Source: Acidimicrobiia bacterium
Lineage (GTDB): Bacteria; Actinomycetota; Acidimicrobiia; Acidimicrobiales; Bin134
DNA: 64,000 nt
Assembly (NCBI GenBank): GCA_022822905.1
Contig: JAJDYE010000006.1
Coordinates: 62,001-126,000 of the forward strand
Direction of reading: 5' to 3'
Positions 25,099 to 33,702 of the stretch are shown in pieces (position 1 is the first letter of the stretch; every line of letters begins with the position of its first letter). The position numbers were made by a program, and so were the translations under genes. A model generated the notes under the pieces. It had not been told where the DNA came from and made no database searches. It was given only the letters and a program-made list of their open reading frames with translations.

Positions 25099-25299
25099 CT
25101 AGATCAGATCAGCGCAGCGCTGGAGCACGGGACGCTGGTCAATGCTCCCGTCGGCTTGGGCGGCGTGAACCCGATGGCGCAGTACGTCGAGGTCGTCGAG
25201 GTCGGCGAGCACCGCCTCCACGTCGATCAACTCGCTCTCCACATCGCTTAGCAGGGCTTCCCAGGCTTCCACCACGGGGCATATTACCGACCGCAACAA
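25099..25299 (-). CDS. Hypothetical small acidic protein
   Basis: 66 residues, mostly acidic and helical (AWEALLSDVESELIDVEAVL, ADLDDLDVLRHRVHAAQAD), with natural-looking codon use. GTG codons at 25275 and 25272 are alternative starts. Unrecognised. The adjoining 24962-25098 holds only short repeats of GATCAG and GCGCAGCGCT. The end overlaps one of these repeats. Confidence 0.4.
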   Translation of the reverse strand: MLRSVICPVVEAWEALLSDVESELIDVEAVLADLDDLDVLRHRVHAAQADGSIDQRPVLQRCADLI

Positions 25300-25324
25300 T
25301 GGGTCTGGGCGATACAGTGACGGC

Positions 25325-25397
25325 GGGCCGCTAGCTCATCAGGTAGAGCAGGAGACTTTTAATCTCAAGGTGCTGGGTTCGAGTCCCAGGCGGCCTA
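25325..25397 (+). tRNA. tRNA-Lys (TTT)
   Basis: Cloverleaf with acceptor GGGCCGC/GCGGCCT, D stem GCTC/GAGC, anticodon stem GGAGA with loop CTTTTAA (anticodon TTT), and T stem CTGGG/CCCAG around TTCGAGT. Discriminator A at 25397; CCA is not encoded. Marks the right edge of the accessory region. Confidence 0.95.
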
Positions 25398-25433
25398 CAA
25401 GACACCTATCGCTTGGCCTACTACGCTGAGGCC

Positions 25434-26183
25434 ATGCGTCGATCGATTGCTTTGGTTGCCATATTGGTTCTGTTCCTCGCGGCCTGCGGGAACGACGACA
25501 CTGGGGAGGATGCCACCCCAGAGCCCACCGCCACAGAAGCACCAGCACCAGTGTCCACACCGGCCCCGGTTGAAGACAGCCCCGTTGAGGAACCCGTCGA
25601 GGATGAGCCCGCAACCGAATCGGTTGAGGAGCCCACACCTGCTCCCGTCGATGAACCCACGCCGATCCCCATCTCGACCGCTGAACCGATTGAGGTGCCC
25701 GAGCCTGTTGACCTCAGCGATCCCGCTTTCAGCAGTTCCGACAAGCTCACCACCGCGGGACTCGGGTCGATGTTCTTCGGCATGACCCCAGAAGAGGCAG
25801 CCCAGTCGCTCCCCACCCTGTGGGCCGGCGGCCCAGAAGACGGCACCCCCCGCTGCTACCTGCTCGCCCCGGCCAACGGCCCCTCGGGAGTGGTGGTCAC
25901 GATCTACAACAGCTCCATCGAGCGGGTGGACGTGACCAATCCGAGCATCACCACCCGGTCGGGCGCCAGCGTGGGCAGCACCGAGGCGCAGCTCCACGAG
26001 CTGTTCGGGGAACGACTGGTGGTCACCCCCTATGCCGACGGCAGCGGGAACTCGATCCAATTCGTCCCGGTGGACGAGCCAGACGTGGACTATCGGGTGA
26101 TCTTCGAAACCGACGGCACCTCGGTCACCTCCATGCGGGCCGGTCGACTCCCCGCCGTGGCCCCGGCCGAACCCTGCACCTGA
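25434..26183 (+). CDS. Lipoprotein with Pro/Glu-rich linker
   Basis: 249 residues. MRRSIALVAILVLFLAACG is a lipoprotein signal with lipobox LAAC (Cys near 18). A ~75-residue Pro/Glu/Thr/Val-rich tether follows, then a globular domain from ~85 (LTTAGLGSMFFGMTPEEAAQ; GASVGSTEAQLHELFGERLV) resembling small extracytoplasmic domains that use a conserved GMTxxEA turn. Function unknown; expected to be anchored outside the membrane. Starts 36 bases after tRNA-Lys. Confidence 0.8.
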   Translation: MRRSIALVAILVLFLAACGNDDTGEDATPEPTATEAPAPVSTPAPVEDSPVEEPVEDEPATESVEEPTPAPVDEPTPIPISTAEPIEVPEPVDLSDPAFSSSDKLTTAGLGSMFFGMTPEEAAQSLPTLWAGGPEDGTPRCYLLAPANGPSGVVVTIYNSSIERVDVTNPSITTRSGASVGSTEAQLHELFGERLVVTPYADGSGNSIQFVPVDEPDVDYRVIFETDGTSVTSMRAGRLPAVAPAEPCT

Positions 26184-26242
26184 TTGGCCAGAACCGGATC
26201 AACCCTCTAGAACTCCGCACCTGATTTTCTGAAGCTGGGCTA

Positions 26243-27511
26243 TTAGTCCATCTCTTCGGGCATCAGCACGAACTCCGGGTATGCCTCGATGCCGAGCTCG
26301 GCCACATCTTGGCCCATGCGCTCGACGTCGGTTGACACCCGCAGGCCCATCACCATGTCCAGCACCTTCCACACCACCAAAGAGGCGATGAAGACAAACG
26401 CCCCGATGGACACGATGCCCAGAAGCTGAATGTGGAATCGGCCGCCGGCCGCGATGGTCACGGCCAGGGTTCCCCAAATGCCAGCAACGAGGTGGGCGGG
26501 AATGGCGCCGACCACATCGTCCACCTTGACTATATCCAGCACCTTGATGGCGATAGTGCAGAGCAGACCGCCGATGGCGCCGATGATCATCGCCCACCAG
26601 TGATCCACCATGGTGGGGCCGGCGGTTATGGCAACCAGTCCGGCGATGGCCCCGTTGAGGCCGGCGAAGAGGTCGATCCTCCCCAAGATCGAACGGGAGA
26701 CGGCCAGGGCGGCAATCACGCCGGCCGCGGCGGCCAGATTGGTGTTGACCAACACGATGGTCATCGCCACCGCGTCGGCGGGGGTGCCCAAGGCGAGCTG
26801 GGAGCCGCCGTTGAAGCCGAACCAGCCGAGCCACAAGATGAACACCCCCAGCGTCACCACCAACACGTTGGAGGGCGGGGTCGTCTTCACGCTGCCGTCT
26901 GCTTTGAACTTGCCCAGCCGGGGGCCCACCACCAGCACTCCGGCCAAGGCGGCCCAACCGCCGGTGCCGTGGACAATGGTGGAGCCGGCAAAGTCCTGGA
27001 ACCCCTCTTGGGCCAGCCAACCGCCTCCCCAGGTCCAGGAACCCACAATGGGATAGATGAATGCGGTCAACACGAGAGTGAACGCAAAGAACGACCACAT
27101 CTTGATGCGCTCGGCAATGGCCCCCGACACGATGGATGCGGCCGTGGCCACGAAGACCATCTGGAAGAACCAGTCGGACATCACGGCGTATCCGTTGTCC
27201 ACCACGCTGCCTACCGCGCTCTCGTCTCCGTTGAGCAGGGCTTTCTCGGCACCCGACGGCCCGTAGAGGAATTCGAATGAGCCGAAGATGTCACCGACGT
27301 CGACGTACATGATGTTGTAGCCGACGATGAAATAAGCCAGGCCCGCGATGGAATAGATGCCGATGTTCTTGAGGCAGATCATGGAGGCGTTCTTGGTGCG
27401 GACCGCGCCGGACTCCAGCATCGTGAAGCCCGCACACATCCACATCACCAATGCACCCCAGATCAAAAAGGCAAAGGTGTTAAAGACAAATTGGTCCGGC
27501 AGGTCAACCAT
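26243..27511 (-). CDS. amt: Ammonium transporter
   Basis: 422 residues with about 11 transmembrane helices. Family signatures: FAFLIWGALVMWMCAGFTML, the DFAGSTIVHGTGGWAALAGV segment with the first pore His, LGWFGFNGGSQLALG, and GAIPAHLVAGIWGTLAV with the second pore His. Moves ammonium across the membrane. No glnK/P-II gene is adjacent, although amt-glnK pairs are common. The neighbour downstream of its start is aspartate dehydrogenase, another nitrogen gene. Confidence 0.95.
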   Translation of the reverse strand: MVDLPDQFVFNTFAFLIWGALVMWMCAGFTMLESGAVRTKNASMICLKNIGIYSIAGLAYFIVGYNIMYVDVGDIFGSFEFLYGPSGAEKALLNGDESAVGSVVDNGYAVMSDWFFQMVFVATAASIVSGAIAERIKMWSFFAFTLVLTAFIYPIVGSWTWGGGWLAQEGFQDFAGSTIVHGTGGWAALAGVLVVGPRLGKFKADGSVKTTPPSNVLVVTLGVFILWLGWFGFNGGSQLALGTPADAVAMTIVLVNTNLAAAAGVIAALAVSRSILGRIDLFAGLNGAIAGLVAITAGPTMVDHWWAMIIGAIGGLLCTIAIKVLDIVKVDDVVGAIPAHLVAGIWGTLAVTIAAGGRFHIQLLGIVSIGAFVFIASLVVWKVLDMVMGLRVSTDVERMGQDVAELGIEAYPEFVLMPEEMD

Positions 27512-27520
27512 CGCTTCAGC

Positions 27521-28300
27521 TTAGAGGAAAGACACCGAGGGCCGACGCAAGTCGCCCACCGCCCGAAGCACCGAGTAGGCGGTGACCGCGCTGGTGCGGG
27601 GGTTGTCGGGGGAGGCGGCATTCTCGAACGACAGCTCGTAGGTGCCCGCCTCCCCCGAGGCGGTCACTACGTGGCGCACCCGAGCGGTCGCCGGATCGCC
27701 CACCATCTGCACCCGCACGTCGTCGAATCCGACGGTGGCCAGCGACAAGGTGGCGGTCACGTTGGCCGATTCCGGAAAGAGGGCACACGCCTCCCGGGCC
27801 GGGCCGTCGAATGCCGTCACCGGCTCGGTGCCGTCGGCCAGCGCATCCTGAACCGTCTCGTCCATCCACGGGCGACTGAGGGCCATCGCAGGCTTGGTGC
27901 TGGTGATGGCCACCTCCTCCAACGGCCCAAAGAGCATGGCTGCTCGCAGGATGTCGAAGCCGCCAATGGCCCCGGTACACAGAAACAATCGCCCGCCCTC
28001 GGCCTGTCGCAACCGAGCCTCCAGGTCTCCATCGGCCAATGCTCCAATGCTCACCACCAGCAGGTCGGTGCCTGCTTCCCGCACTGCCACCCCGTGCTCG
28101 CGAAGGGCGGAATGGCCCGCGGCTTCCACCACCACATCCGATCGGGACAGCAGCGATTCCCGGTCATCCACACTCAGGGGATGATGGACAACAGGATCGA
28201 GAACCGCGGCCAGCTCCACCCTGTGTACCGCCCCTTGCGACAGTTCCCGGGCCACCACTGAGCCGATGGCCCCACAGCCAATCAGGCCGACTCGAAGCAT
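27521..28300 (-). CDS. nadX: L-aspartate dehydrogenase-like protein
   Basis: 259 residues from ATG at 28300 (MLRVGLIGCGAIGSVVAREL). After the NAD(P) fold come VVEAAGHSALREHG, VVSIGALAD, CTGAIGGFDILRAA and FPESANVTATLSLATVG, all features of aspartate dehydrogenase, which makes iminoaspartate for NAD synthesis or deaminates aspartate. nadA/nadC are not nearby, so a catabolic role beside amt is equally possible. Confidence 0.85.
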   Translation of the reverse strand: MLRVGLIGCGAIGSVVARELSQGAVHRVELAAVLDPVVHHPLSVDDRESLLSRSDVVVEAAGHSALREHGVAVREAGTDLLVVSIGALADGDLEARLRQAEGGRLFLCTGAIGGFDILRAAMLFGPLEEVAITSTKPAMALSRPWMDETVQDALADGTEPVTAFDGPAREACALFPESANVTATLSLATVGFDDVRVQMVGDPATARVRHVVTASGEAGTYELSFENAASPDNPRTSAVTAYSVLRAVGDLRRPSVSFL

Positions 28301-28405
28301 CGAGCCAGGATATATGCCGCGCTCCCCGCTCTCTTTTTTCAATGTCTTGTTGCTCGGTTGGTACTCTCAGAGCATGGGTCCGGCAGAGAACGCCGACTGA
28401 GAACT

Positions 28406-28768
28406 GTGAGCGGCGGCGTGAGGGTCGAGGTGCCGGCGGCTCAGGAGTATGGCCGCATGGCTGAGATCGCCGCCGTCCACGCGGCCGGCCACCAGGGATT
28501 CTCTTCCGACGACATCGCCAACCTCAGCCGGGTCATCAAGGAGGCAGTGGTGCTGCTGCTCGATCCAGAGCAGTCCGACGGAACCATGGCATTCGACTTC
28601 CAGAGCAAAGCGGGCATCGTGACCGTGGAAGCCCAGCTTGACCAGCGGGGAGATAAGCCGATCCCCCACGACAGAATCGACCGTTTCGAGTCTTCCGCCG
28701 GATCGCTGGTGGACTCGTGGAAGCTCGACCCCGACGAGCACCGTGTTTGGCTTCAGAAGTCGGCTTAG
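28406..28768 (+). CDS. RsbW-like anti-sigma/ATPase-domain protein (degenerate)
   Basis: 120 residues from GTG at 28406. The start [20 protein letters not shown] and the [18 protein letters not shown] helix resemble the GHKL fold of RsbW-type anti-sigma factors. The Asn of the N box and the DxGxG motif that bind ATP are not visible, so it may have lost kinase activity. The end overlaps the convergent dut gene by 4 bases. Confidence 0.6.
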   Translation: MSGGVRVEVPAAQEYGRMAEIAAVHAAGHQGFSSDDIANLSRVIKEAVVLLLDPEQSDGTMAFDFQSKAGIVTVEAQLDQRGDKPIPHDRIDRFESSAGSLVDSWKLDPDEHRVWLQKSA

Positions 28769-29202
28769 GCCCCAGTAGAGCCGAATCCTCCCGACCCCCG
28801 TGAAGACGGGGGCAGCTCCTCCACTTCCACGAAGTCGGCCTGCTCCACCTTTTGCAGCACAAGCTGGGCGATCCGATCGCCGCGGCGCACAGTGAACGGC
28901 TCGGCCGGGTCGGTGTTCACCAACAGCACCTTCAACTCGCCTCGATAGCCGGAATCGATCAGCCCCGGCGTGTTCAAACAGGTGACCCCATGGCGCAGCG
29001 CCAACCCGCTTCGGGGCTGCACAAACCCGGCATATCCCTCGGGGATGGCGATGAACGTGCCGGTGGGCACCAGGCCTCGGCCACCTCCTGGAGCCAGCTC
29101 AACGTCTTCGCTGGCCACGAGGTCGGCCCCAGCATCGCCCTCGGTGGCGTAGCGGGGAAATGGCAGGTCAGGGCGGCTGCGGACAATGGGGATCTCCAAC
29201 AC
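28765..29202 (-). CDS. dut: dUTP diphosphatase
   Basis: Hydrolyses dUTP to dUMP. 145 residues from GTG at 29202, the usual trimeric length. All five motifs are visible: [46 protein letters not shown] and the C-terminal [11 protein letters not shown] loop. The frame is open to 29283, but the extra residues are not family-like. Divergent from orn. Confidence 0.95.
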   Translation of the reverse strand: MLEIPIVRSRPDLPFPRYATEGDAGADLVASEDVELAPGGGRGLVPTGTFIAIPEGYAGFVQPRSGLALRHGVTCLNTPGLIDSGYRGELKVLLVNTDPAEPFTVRRGDRIAQLVLQKVEQADFVEVEELPPSSRGSGGFGSTGA

Positions 29203-29302
29203 GGCGGTGACACTACATGGCCAGAGCAGACACTTCCCCCGATCTGGGCGATTACCCGCCGACTCAGGTTTTTCAGGCCCCAACCTCTAGGGTCAACTCA
29301 AG

Positions 29303-29854
29303 ATGCTGGCTTGGATGGACTTGGAGATGACGGGCCTCGACCCGGCCGTCGACGTGATCGTGGAGATCGCCACACTCATCACCGACGACAACCTAGAGCT
29401 GGTGGCGGAGGGCCCTGACCTGGTGGTTTCGGCCCCCTCTGAGGCATTGGCCTCGATGCAAGACGTGGTAGTGGAGATGCACACCAAAAGCGGGCTGCTG
29501 GATCAGATCAAAGCATCCACGCTCAGCTTGGAAGCTGCGGGCGAGATGACCCTGGCCTTTCTCAAAGAGTACATCGACAAACCCCGCACCGTGCCGCTGT
29601 GCGGCAACTCCATCGGAGTCGATCGCCGCTTCTTGGCTGCCCAGCTTCCCGAGGTGGAGCACTTCTTGCACTACCGCTCCATCGACGTCTCCACCATCAA
29701 GGAACTGGCTCGGCGGTGGAACGCGGCGGCCTTCCGGCAGGCCCCCAAGAAGGCCAAGGGCCATCGGGCCCTCGACGACATCCGCGAGAGCCTCGATGAG
29801 CTCCGCCACTATCGCGAACAGTTTTTTGCAATTCCCACGGAGGCCGGTGGGTGA
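29303..29854 (+). CDS. orn: Oligoribonuclease
   Basis: 3'-5' exonuclease that degrades very short RNAs and pGpG. 183 residues. DEDDh residues: AWMDLEMTGLDP (D, E), CGNSIGVDRRFL (D), and KGHRALDDIRESLDELRHY (H, D). GTG of the next gene overlaps its TGA (GTGA), so the two are likely co-translated. Confidence 0.96.
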   Translation: MLAWMDLEMTGLDPAVDVIVEIATLITDDNLELVAEGPDLVVSAPSEALASMQDVVVEMHTKSGLLDQIKASTLSLEAAGEMTLAFLKEYIDKPRTVPLCGNSIGVDRRFLAAQLPEVEHFLHYRSIDVSTIKELARRWNAAAFRQAPKKAKGHRALDDIRESLDELRHYREQFFAIPTEAGG

Positions 29855-30927
29855 CCGAGCGGCCTCGCAAGCAGGAACAGGAGGAAGCAACCACCGAGGT
29901 CACCGAGGTTGTCCCCGGTGTGCTCCGCACCATGTTGCCCATCAACCTGCCGGGGCTAGGCCACGTGAACTGCTACATGATGGAAGACGAGCGAGGGGTG
30001 GCGGTGGTGGACCCCGGACTGCCCGGTCCTGATTCTTGGAACGCCCTGGTCGACCGGCTGGGCCGCGCCGGCTACAAGATCGGCGATGTCCACACCGCCA
30101 TCATCACCCACTCCCACTTCGACCATTTCGGCGGCGCCGAGCGGCTGCGAGAAGAGGCCGGGGCCGACATCTTGACCCATGAGAGCTTTCGCCCGATCTG
30201 GGATCGCCGCGAGACCACAGAAGCCCACGATGCCGAGGACAATGCCACCGACGAGGAGATCTTTGAGCGAATCGAGGAGAGCTTCCGCTCGTTCACCCCG
30301 TGGGGAACCGAGAGGACTCCGCCCAGCCGGGAGTACATCCAGCGGTTCCGAGCCAAGGACAACCTCCACGCTCGCTGGTTCCAGACCCCCAAGCCCACAG
30401 TCAAGGTGGTAGACAGCCAAGTGGTTCGCTTCGCCCGTCGGGACTGGGTGGCGCTGCACACCCCGGGCCATACCGGCGACCATCTCTGCCTCTATGACCC
30501 CGAGCACGGGGCGGTGTTCTCAGGCGACCACGTTCTGCCCACCATCACGCCGCACATCGCCGGGCGCAGCGACACCGATGACTCCCTGTCCGAGTTCTTC
30601 GACTCGCTGGACCGTATGAAGACGCTGGATGGGGCCACCGTGGCCCTGCCCGCTCACGGACACCCGTTCTCCGACATCGGGGCCAGAGCAGATCACATCT
30701 GCGACCACCACCACGAGCGGTTGAATGTGCTTCGCCACGCCAGCGGCCAACTGGGCTGCGCCACCGTGGAGGAGTTCATGCGGGTGCTGTTCAGCGAGCG
30801 GGCCTGGGGCGACATGGCCGCCAGTGAGACCTTCGCCCACCTGGTGCATCTCAAGGTGATCGGCGAAGCCCGCCAAGACGTCACCCCCGACGGGCTGACG
30901 ACGTTCGAAATCAAGCCCGGGCTGTAG
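29851..30927 (+). CDS. MBL-fold metallo-hydrolase
   Basis: 358 residues. The metal motif is THSHFDHFGG (HxHxDH) near residue 89, with further ligands in HTPGHTGDHLCLYDP and FSGDHVLP and in the ALPAHGHPFSD segment. The C-terminal ~80 residues form a helical domain as in LACTB2/RNase-Z-like hydrolases. Substrate unknown. Overlaps orn by 4 bases. Confidence 0.88.
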   Translation: MTERPRKQEQEEATTEVTEVVPGVLRTMLPINLPGLGHVNCYMMEDERGVAVVDPGLPGPDSWNALVDRLGRAGYKIGDVHTAIITHSHFDHFGGAERLREEAGADILTHESFRPIWDRRETTEAHDAEDNATDEEIFERIEESFRSFTPWGTERTPPSREYIQRFRAKDNLHARWFQTPKPTVKVVDSQVVRFARRDWVALHTPGHTGDHLCLYDPEHGAVFSGDHVLPTITPHIAGRSDTDDSLSEFFDSLDRMKTLDGATVALPAHGHPFSDIGARADHICDHHHERLNVLRHASGQLGCATVEEFMRVLFSERAWGDMAASETFAHLVHLKVIGEARQDVTPDGLTTFEIKPGL

Positions 30928-30963
30928 TAGCCGGTCCTGAGAGCAAATTGATCGGGAAATAAA

Positions 30964-30992
30964 TTGACATCGCGCTCAATACACTGTTGAGT
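30964..30992 (+). promoter_or_regulatory. Candidate promoter of the whiB7-like gene
   Basis: A consensus -35 TTGACA (30964-30969) sits just downstream of an AT-rich stretch (from 30943), as at WhiB7-controlled promoters. With a 17-base spacer the -10 would be TTGAGT (30987-30992), a poor match. The predicted start near 31000 coincides with the leader ORF's ATG. Confidence 0.5.
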
Positions 30993-30999
30993 AGTGGTC

Positions 31000-31164
31000 A
31001 TGTTCGCCAGGAGCTATCTCGCCATCGGCTGCCAAAGCCGAGCCGCGCGCGTAGCGATGGCTGACATGGCCCGAATTGGCCACGGCTATTGGACGACCCA
31101 TCACACACCATGCGTGTTTGGTCAGAAGACTGCCAACACCAGGCCTCGGGGAGGATCCACGTAG
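31000..31164 (+). CDS. Leader ORF upstream of whiB7-like gene
   Basis: 54 codons from ATG at 31000 (MFARSYLAIGCQSR...) to TAG at 31162-31164. Its start lies where the predicted transcript begins, so it may be leaderless. Its 3' part (31142-31149, GGCCTCGG) is complementary to 31190-31197, which overlaps the terminator's 5' arm. A ribosome stalled or moving in this ORF could therefore choose between the two RNA structures, as in known whiB7 leaders. Confidence 0.5.
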   Translation: MFARSYLAIGCQSRAARVAMADMARIGHGYWTTHHTPCVFGQKTANTRPRGGST

Positions 31165-31197
31165 AACACCTACAAGGATCAAATACTCACCGAGGCC
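31142..31197 (+). promoter_or_regulatory. Candidate antiterminator pairing in the whiB7-like leader
   Basis: GGCCTCGG (31142-31149, inside the leader ORF) and CCGAGGCC (31190-31197) can form 8 bp. The second element shares four bases (31194-31197) with the 5' arm of the terminator, so the structures exclude each other. Confidence 0.5.
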
Positions 31198-31217
31198 GCC
31201 GGAAAAATCCGGCGGCC
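31194..31217 (+). terminator. Intrinsic terminator/attenuator before whiB7-like gene
   Basis: GGCCGCCGG (31194-31202) and CCGGCGGCC (31209-31217) form a perfect 9-bp stem with loop AAAAAT, followed by TTTT. It lies 73 bases before the whiB7-like ATG, inside that gene's leader, so it should attenuate rather than end an operon. Confidence 0.8.
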
Positions 31218-31290
31218 TTTTCAGTTTGCAACCACCACCCAACCAACCATCTGAAAGCACATAGCCGAAGACCCCCGAAAGGAGAACAAC

Positions 31291-31629
31291 ATGGAAGCGC
31301 TCCTCTTTGAGAACGCACCCTGGCGCTTGGACGCTGCGTGCCGCACCATCGACGCCTCGCTTGGGGAGATCTTCTTCTCCGACGAGCTCCAGAACATCTC
31401 CCGAGCCAAGGCCATCTGCGCCGAGTGCCCGGTCATGGCCGAGTGCCTGGAAGGCGCTATTGCCCGCCGCGAGCCGTGGGGAGTGTGGGGCGGCCAGTTG
31501 TTCCGCAACGGCAAGGTGCTGACCAGCAAGCGTCGTCGGGGTCGTCCGGCCAAGGTGCCCCGTCCCGAGGACGAGTTTGTCCAGGTGCCGGTGCCCGTAC
31601 ACCTGCGTGAGCGGCTCCGCTCGGCCTGA
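31291..31629 (+). CDS. whiB7: WhiB7-like transcription factor with AT-hook
   Basis: 112-residue Wbl protein binding one [4Fe-4S] cluster through four Cys: WRLDAACR near 16 and ICAECPVMAEC near 43-52. The EPWGVWGG turn follows, and then the AT-hook RRRGRPAKVP, the mark of WhiB7, which works with the primary sigma factor at AT-rich promoters in antibiotic resistance. Ribosome binding site GGAGAAC precedes ATG at 31291. A long leader with ORF and terminator precedes it, again typical of whiB7. Confidence 0.88.
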   Translation: MEALLFENAPWRLDAACRTIDASLGEIFFSDELQNISRAKAICAECPVMAECLEGAIARREPWGVWGGQLFRNGKVLTSKRRRGRPAKVPRPEDEFVQVPVPVHLRERLRSA

Positions 31630-31681
31630 TGGCCGACGCCCGGCTTGATGGCTGGTTCGGCTTGACAGCCGGTATGGCCTG

Positions 31682-32170
31682 ATGGCCGGGCGGTGCCGCC
31701 GGGCAGCACTAGCGGTTCTGATCGCCGTCGTCGCCGGCTCCTGTGGTTCAGGGGCCGGCGACGATGTCCAAGCAACGGAAATCGAGTTCGAGTTGCTGGA
31801 TGGAGGCACCGCCGCCGTTGGCGATTACTTCAACCGTCCGGTGGTGCTCAACTTCTTCGCTTCGTGGTGTACGCCGTGCATCACGGAGATGCCCGCACTG
31901 GAGTCCATCAGCCAGCAGCGTCCTGACGTCGCCTTCGTCGGTCTGGCCTACAACGACACCCCCACCAGAGCCCGGGAGATCGTGGCCGACACCGGGGTCA
32001 GCTATGCCACCGGGGTCGACCCGGACTCGGCCATCGGAAACGCCTATGGGATTCTGGGCATGCCCACCACTTTGTTCATCGCCCCCGACGGCGAGGTCGT
32101 CTATCAGCACACCGGGGGCCTGACCGCCGATCAGATCACCGAGCACATAAACGCCCATCTGACCCCGTAA
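31682..32170 (+). CDS. TlpA/ResA-like thioredoxin lipoprotein
   Basis: 162 residues. The N-terminal signal ends in lipobox VAGSC (Cys ~21). The thioredoxin domain has active site FFASWCTPCITEMP near 62-65 and the cis-Pro region GILGMPTTLFIAPDG. A membrane-anchored thiol reductase for cytochrome c maturation or disulfide exchange. ccdA follows 10 bases later, the reductant channel such proteins need. Confidence 0.9.
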   Translation: MAGRCRRAALAVLIAVVAGSCGSGAGDDVQATEIEFELLDGGTAAVGDYFNRPVVLNFFASWCTPCITEMPALESISQQRPDVAFVGLAYNDTPTRAREIVADTGVSYATGVDPDSAIGNAYGILGMPTTLFIAPDGEVVYQHTGGLTADQITEHINAHLTP

Positions 32171-32180
32171 CCTTCAGGTT

Positions 32181-33308
32181 GTGTTCGACCTCGACCTGGC
32201 GGTTCCCTTCGGCGCCGGCCTGGTCGCCGCCGTCAACCCGTGCGGGTTCGCCATGCTGCCCGCCTACCTGGCCTACTTCCTGGGCATCGGCAGCCAAGAC
32301 CAGTCGTCCGATACCGGGCGAAACGTGCTTCGGGGATTGCTGGTCGGGCTCACCCTCACTGCCGGCTTTGTGGCCTTCTTCGGCATCATCGGCGCGCTCA
32401 CCTCGTCGCTCATCTCCACATCAACCATCGCCGACCGAGGTCCGTGGATCACGCTGGTGATCAGCGGGCTCATGGTGGTGCTGGGCATCGCCATGCTGGC
32501 CGGTTTCGAACCCAAAATCTCTGTACCCCGACTGTCCAAGGGGGGCGATAGCCAAGGGCTGATCTCCATTTTCTTGTTCGGGGTGTCGTATGCGGTGGTG
32601 TCGCTGGGATGCGCCAGCCCGGTCTTCTTCGGCTCAGTCAGCGGCTCGTTCAGCACCGACGGAGTCTGGGAGGGCACCGCGCGGTTCTTGGCCTACGCGC
32701 TGGGGATGGGTCTGGTCATCACCTTTTTGACTCTGGCCGTGGCCATGGGACGCTCCGGGGTCACCGCCCACATGCGCCGCCTGCTGCCCCACATCAACAA
32801 GATTTCGGGCGGTTTCCTGGTGGTGGCCGGCGTGGTGCTGGGGTTCTACGGCTGGTGGGAAGTCCAGGTGCTGCTGCGCGATGACTTCGAGGCCAACAAT
32901 CCGTTCGTGGAGGCCTCCAATCGGGTGTCCATCCGGCTGGAGAACTGGATCATCGACGTGGGCGGCAACCGCTTCGGCCTGGCCACTGCGTTCCTGGTGC
33001 TGGCCGTGCTGCTGTGGGCGTTCCGCCACCGCATCCCCCGACCCTGGCTGGCCGCGGCCTCTCTCATTGTTGCGGTGGGATACGCCTTGTCGGAGGCAAT
33101 CCAATACCAGGGCGACCTGTTGGTGCTGCCGCTGGCGCGAACCATCGCCGCCATCCCCGAGCGAGTGGGCCACTGGTTCACCGACCCGGGTCGGTGGCCG
33201 GTTCTCTGGGAGGTACTGCTCGCAGTAATCGTGGGCATTGTGCTGTGGTTCCGCTTCCGGCCCCGGGGCGATTCCGGCCCGCCCCTGGCCGAAAGCGGTG
33301 GCGCATAG
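32181..33308 (+). CDS. ccdA: CcdA-type thiol-disulfide transporter, extended
   Basis: 375 residues, GTG start. The six-helix core carries the redox Cys motifs AAVNPCGFAMLPAYLAYFLG (Cys ~15) and VSLGCASPVFFGS. It moves electrons across the membrane to TlpA-like proteins. Beyond ~residue 230 are about 145 extra residues with a predicted helix pair not found in minimal CcdA (~220-240 residues). Coupled to the TlpA-like gene upstream. Confidence 0.9.
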   Translation: MFDLDLAVPFGAGLVAAVNPCGFAMLPAYLAYFLGIGSQDQSSDTGRNVLRGLLVGLTLTAGFVAFFGIIGALTSSLISTSTIADRGPWITLVISGLMVVLGIAMLAGFEPKISVPRLSKGGDSQGLISIFLFGVSYAVVSLGCASPVFFGSVSGSFSTDGVWEGTARFLAYALGMGLVITFLTLAVAMGRSGVTAHMRRLLPHINKISGGFLVVAGVVLGFYGWWEVQVLLRDDFEANNPFVEASNRVSIRLENWIIDVGGNRFGLATAFLVLAVLLWAFRHRIPRPWLAAASLIVAVGYALSEAIQYQGDLLVLPLARTIAAIPERVGHWFTDPGRWPVLWEVLLAVIVGIVLWFRFRPRGDSGPPLAESGGA

Positions 33309-33309
33309 T

Positions 33310-33702
33310 TTGATCCTCGCACCCCGGGCCGCAATTGCTGTCGGAATAGGCGGGCTAGCCGGAGCGGGCACGCGCTGGGCGCTGGTCGAGGCGCTGCCCT
33401 CCACCGACACCTGGCCCTGGGGGGTGCTGGCCGTAAACCTGATTGGCTGTCTGGTGCTCGGTTATCTGGCCGCCGAGGCCTGGTCAGCCCGGGCTGAACT
33501 ACCGGTAAGCCTCGGCATCGGTACCGGCTTCTGCGGCAGCCTCACCACGTTCTCGGCGCTGACCGTGGACGTGGCCCAGATGGCCCGCGACGGCGACTGG
33601 GGTTATGGCGCCGGCTATCTGGCCGCTTCGGTGGCCGGCGGACTGGCATTAGCCGTGATCGGTGCGGCACTGCGGAGAGTTCAATTGAAGGAAGCCCCAT
33701 GA
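33310..33702 (+). CDS. crcB: Fluoride channel CrcB/Fluc subunit 1
   Basis: 130 residues, four helices. AGAGTRWALVEAL, VLAVNLIGCLVLGYLAAE and GFCGSLTTFSALTVDVAQ are Fluc signatures (the Asn helix and the GSLTTFS sodium-site loop). Forms a dual-topology or heterodimeric fluoride exporter with the next gene. TTG at 33310 is the only start that avoids overlap with ccdA. No fluoride riboswitch is visible upstream. Confidence 0.88.
   Translation: MILAPRAAIAVGIGGLAGAGTRWALVEALPSTDTWPWGVLAVNLIGCLVLGYLAAEAWSARAELPVSLGIGTGFCGSLTTFSALTVDVAQMARDGDWGYGAGYLAASVAGGLALAVIGAALRRVQLKEAP

Noticed and set aside
33200..33310. Fluoride riboswitch before crcB
   Set aside because: No matching structure seen; the gene is within two bases of the ccdA stop.
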